From an uncultured Clostridia bacterium (GTDB lineage: Bacteria > Bacillota > Clostridia > Christensenellales > UBA1242), in assembly GCA_944350085.1 (NCBI GenBank), contig CALVNY010000003.1, forward strand, positions 1-64,000: a stretch of DNA of 64,000 bases, read 5' to 3'. A program made the position numbers and the translations under genes. The notes beneath the pieces were generated by a model that did no database searches, was not told where the DNA came from, and was given only the letters and a program-made list of their open reading frames with translations. This document shows positions 63,218 through 64,000 of the stretch, in pieces (positions within the stretch are counted from its first letter, which is position 1; every line of letters begins with the position of its first letter).

Positions 63218-64000
63218 CTACATTTCAATCAATTTATTTAAGAAAAATGAATACAAATATTTTTTTTGCACAACTATGTTTTTACCATGTTCAAGAGCAT
63301 AAGAGTAAAGTTTAAGTTGTAAGCTATATTTTTCTTTTAAACTTTCAACATCATTGGTTCTATTTGTTTTAAAATCAATTAAAGTTGCAACACCATTATT
63401 TATTAAAACCAAATCAATAACCCCCTGCACCATAACAGATGTATCATCATCAGACCCTTGAATTAAATTTTTATGTTTGTCTTTAATTATAAATTGTTGT
63501 TCTTTTAATATTTCAGTTTTGTCATCAATTAATCCCTTAATTGTTTTTACTGCAATTTCTATTTTATTTAAATCAACATAGTTTGCAATATTTTTATCAA
63601 TCAACTTCAATGTAACTAAATTTTTAAATATGTCGTAAACATTTTGTTCTTTAAAATAATCTATTTGCTCCATTATTGCATGATATGCATTTCCTATTTC
63701 AAGCGACAATTTATTGTTTATGGTTTCATTTATTTTTAACTCTTTTGGAGATTCATTTATTTCAACATAGTCATCTTCCATAATGCCTGTAACACTTGTT
63801 TTAAGTGCAATATTTTTTGCTTTTGAATAAGGATAAATAAAAGAAAAATTCCTTTTTAAATCTATTAATATTTCGTTGTCAACAAACAAATCATTTTCTT
63901 TTATTTCCAACTTTTTGTCAAAAACTTGATATTCAATGTCATCATTGTTAATAATATTGATATTAAAACAAATATTATCATTAATTTTAATTGATGAATT
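63218..64000 (-). CDS. addA: helicase/nuclease AddA, C-terminal part (partial)
   Basis: The frame is open from the window edge and stops at 63218, so about 260 C-terminal residues are visible. They form the RecB-family nuclease domain: GNAYHAIMEQ (metal-binding His), VQGVIDLVLINNGVATLIDFKTNR (Asp and the D-x-K catalytic pair), and YSLQLKLYSYALE. AddAB resects double-strand breaks and degrades linear DNA. The helicase part, and probably addB, lie to the right of the window. The internal TTG at 63910 is not the start. Confidence 0.85.
   Translation of the reverse strand, partial: NSSIKINDNICFNINIINNDDIEYQVFDKKLEIKENDLFVDNEILIDLKRNFSFIYPYSKAKNIALKTSVTGIMEDDYVEINESPKELKINETINNKLSLEIGNAYHAIMEQIDYFKEQNVYDIFKNLVTLKLIDKNIANYVDLNKIEIAVKTIKGLIDDKTEILKEQQFIIKDKHKNLIQGSDDDTSVMVQGVIDLVLINNGVATLIDFKTNRTNDVESLKEKYSLQLKLYSYALEHGKNIVVQKKYLYSFFLNKLIEM

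Noticed and set aside
60966-64000. A complete Zorya or other defence system
   Set aside because: No ZorB/MotB-like, helicase-with-SNF2 or nuclease partner gene is visible; addA is ordinary recombination machinery.
1-64000. TGA read as tryptophan (alternative code)
   Set aside because: Several genes end in TGA with a downstream gene starting at once, and tryptophans in conserved positions are TGG.

Overview
The window comes from a very AT-rich, strictly anaerobic, Gram-positive-type bacterium, most likely an uncultured clostridial (Bacillota) lineage. The evidence is a single-subunit pyruvate:ferredoxin oxidoreductase, the secG-rnr-smpB-ssrA cluster, a SpoVT regulator beside a SpoVB-like flippase, a type-Z S14, AddA, TTGACA/TATAAT-like promoters and strong AGGAGG ribosome binding sites. 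TGA acts as a stop and Trp is TGG, so the code is the ordinary bacterial one. No species can be named from the sequence.

Layout. 1-652 is the right-hand end of an integrated element. It holds the end of a membrane-protein gene, a decayed small gene, a truncated gene start, a cluster of short repeats that look like integrase arm sites, and the 3' half of tRNA-Ile(GAT) as the attachment-site copy. 1.0-4.8 kb holds small housekeeping and envelope genes (NIF3/YqfO-like, glycosidase-like, TtcA-like, YwaF-like). 4.4-9.9 kb holds gltX, two unrecognised membrane-anchored proteins and truA. 10-18.5 kb holds PFOR, transketolase with a shikimate-kinase-like protein lacking its P-loop, a ComEC-type metallo-hydrolase and a patatin. 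18.7-24.2 kb holds a coiled-coil membrane protein, tmRNA, smpB, rnr, secG and a small membrane protein. 24.3-31.7 kb holds tpiA-pgk-dusB, two HU genes, the SpoVB-like and SpoVT genes, and small membrane proteins. 31.8-40.8 kb is one gene for a 2996-residue membrane-anchored surface protein.

41.0-57.4 kb is the complete S10-spc-alpha superoperon on the minus strand, 32 genes from rpsJ to rplQ, including secY, adk, map, a KOW protein, infA and the short rpmJ. It has a strong promoter and a structured 5' leader at 57.4 kb and a terminator at 41.0 kb. A terminator-like palindrome and a possible second promoter lie between rpmJ and rpsM. 57.5-64.0 kb holds a DUF1858 protein, an SPFH/zinc-ribbon protein, a PRC-barrel protein, a four-helix membrane protein, a 705-residue protein with three membrane helices and a long coiled coil, and the 3' end of addA.

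How the genes work together. Most of the window is core translation, secretion and central carbon metabolism (Tpi, Pgk, Tkt, PFOR). The unusual material is envelope-related: the giant surface protein, the all-helical anchored pair and the coiled-coil proteins. Further oddities are lysine/threonine/alanine-rich extensions on L30, L24 and the 705-residue protein, a longer L17, a possible leaderless mRNA, and RNA structures ahead of ribosomal genes. I found no CRISPR array, insertion sequence or complete defence system.
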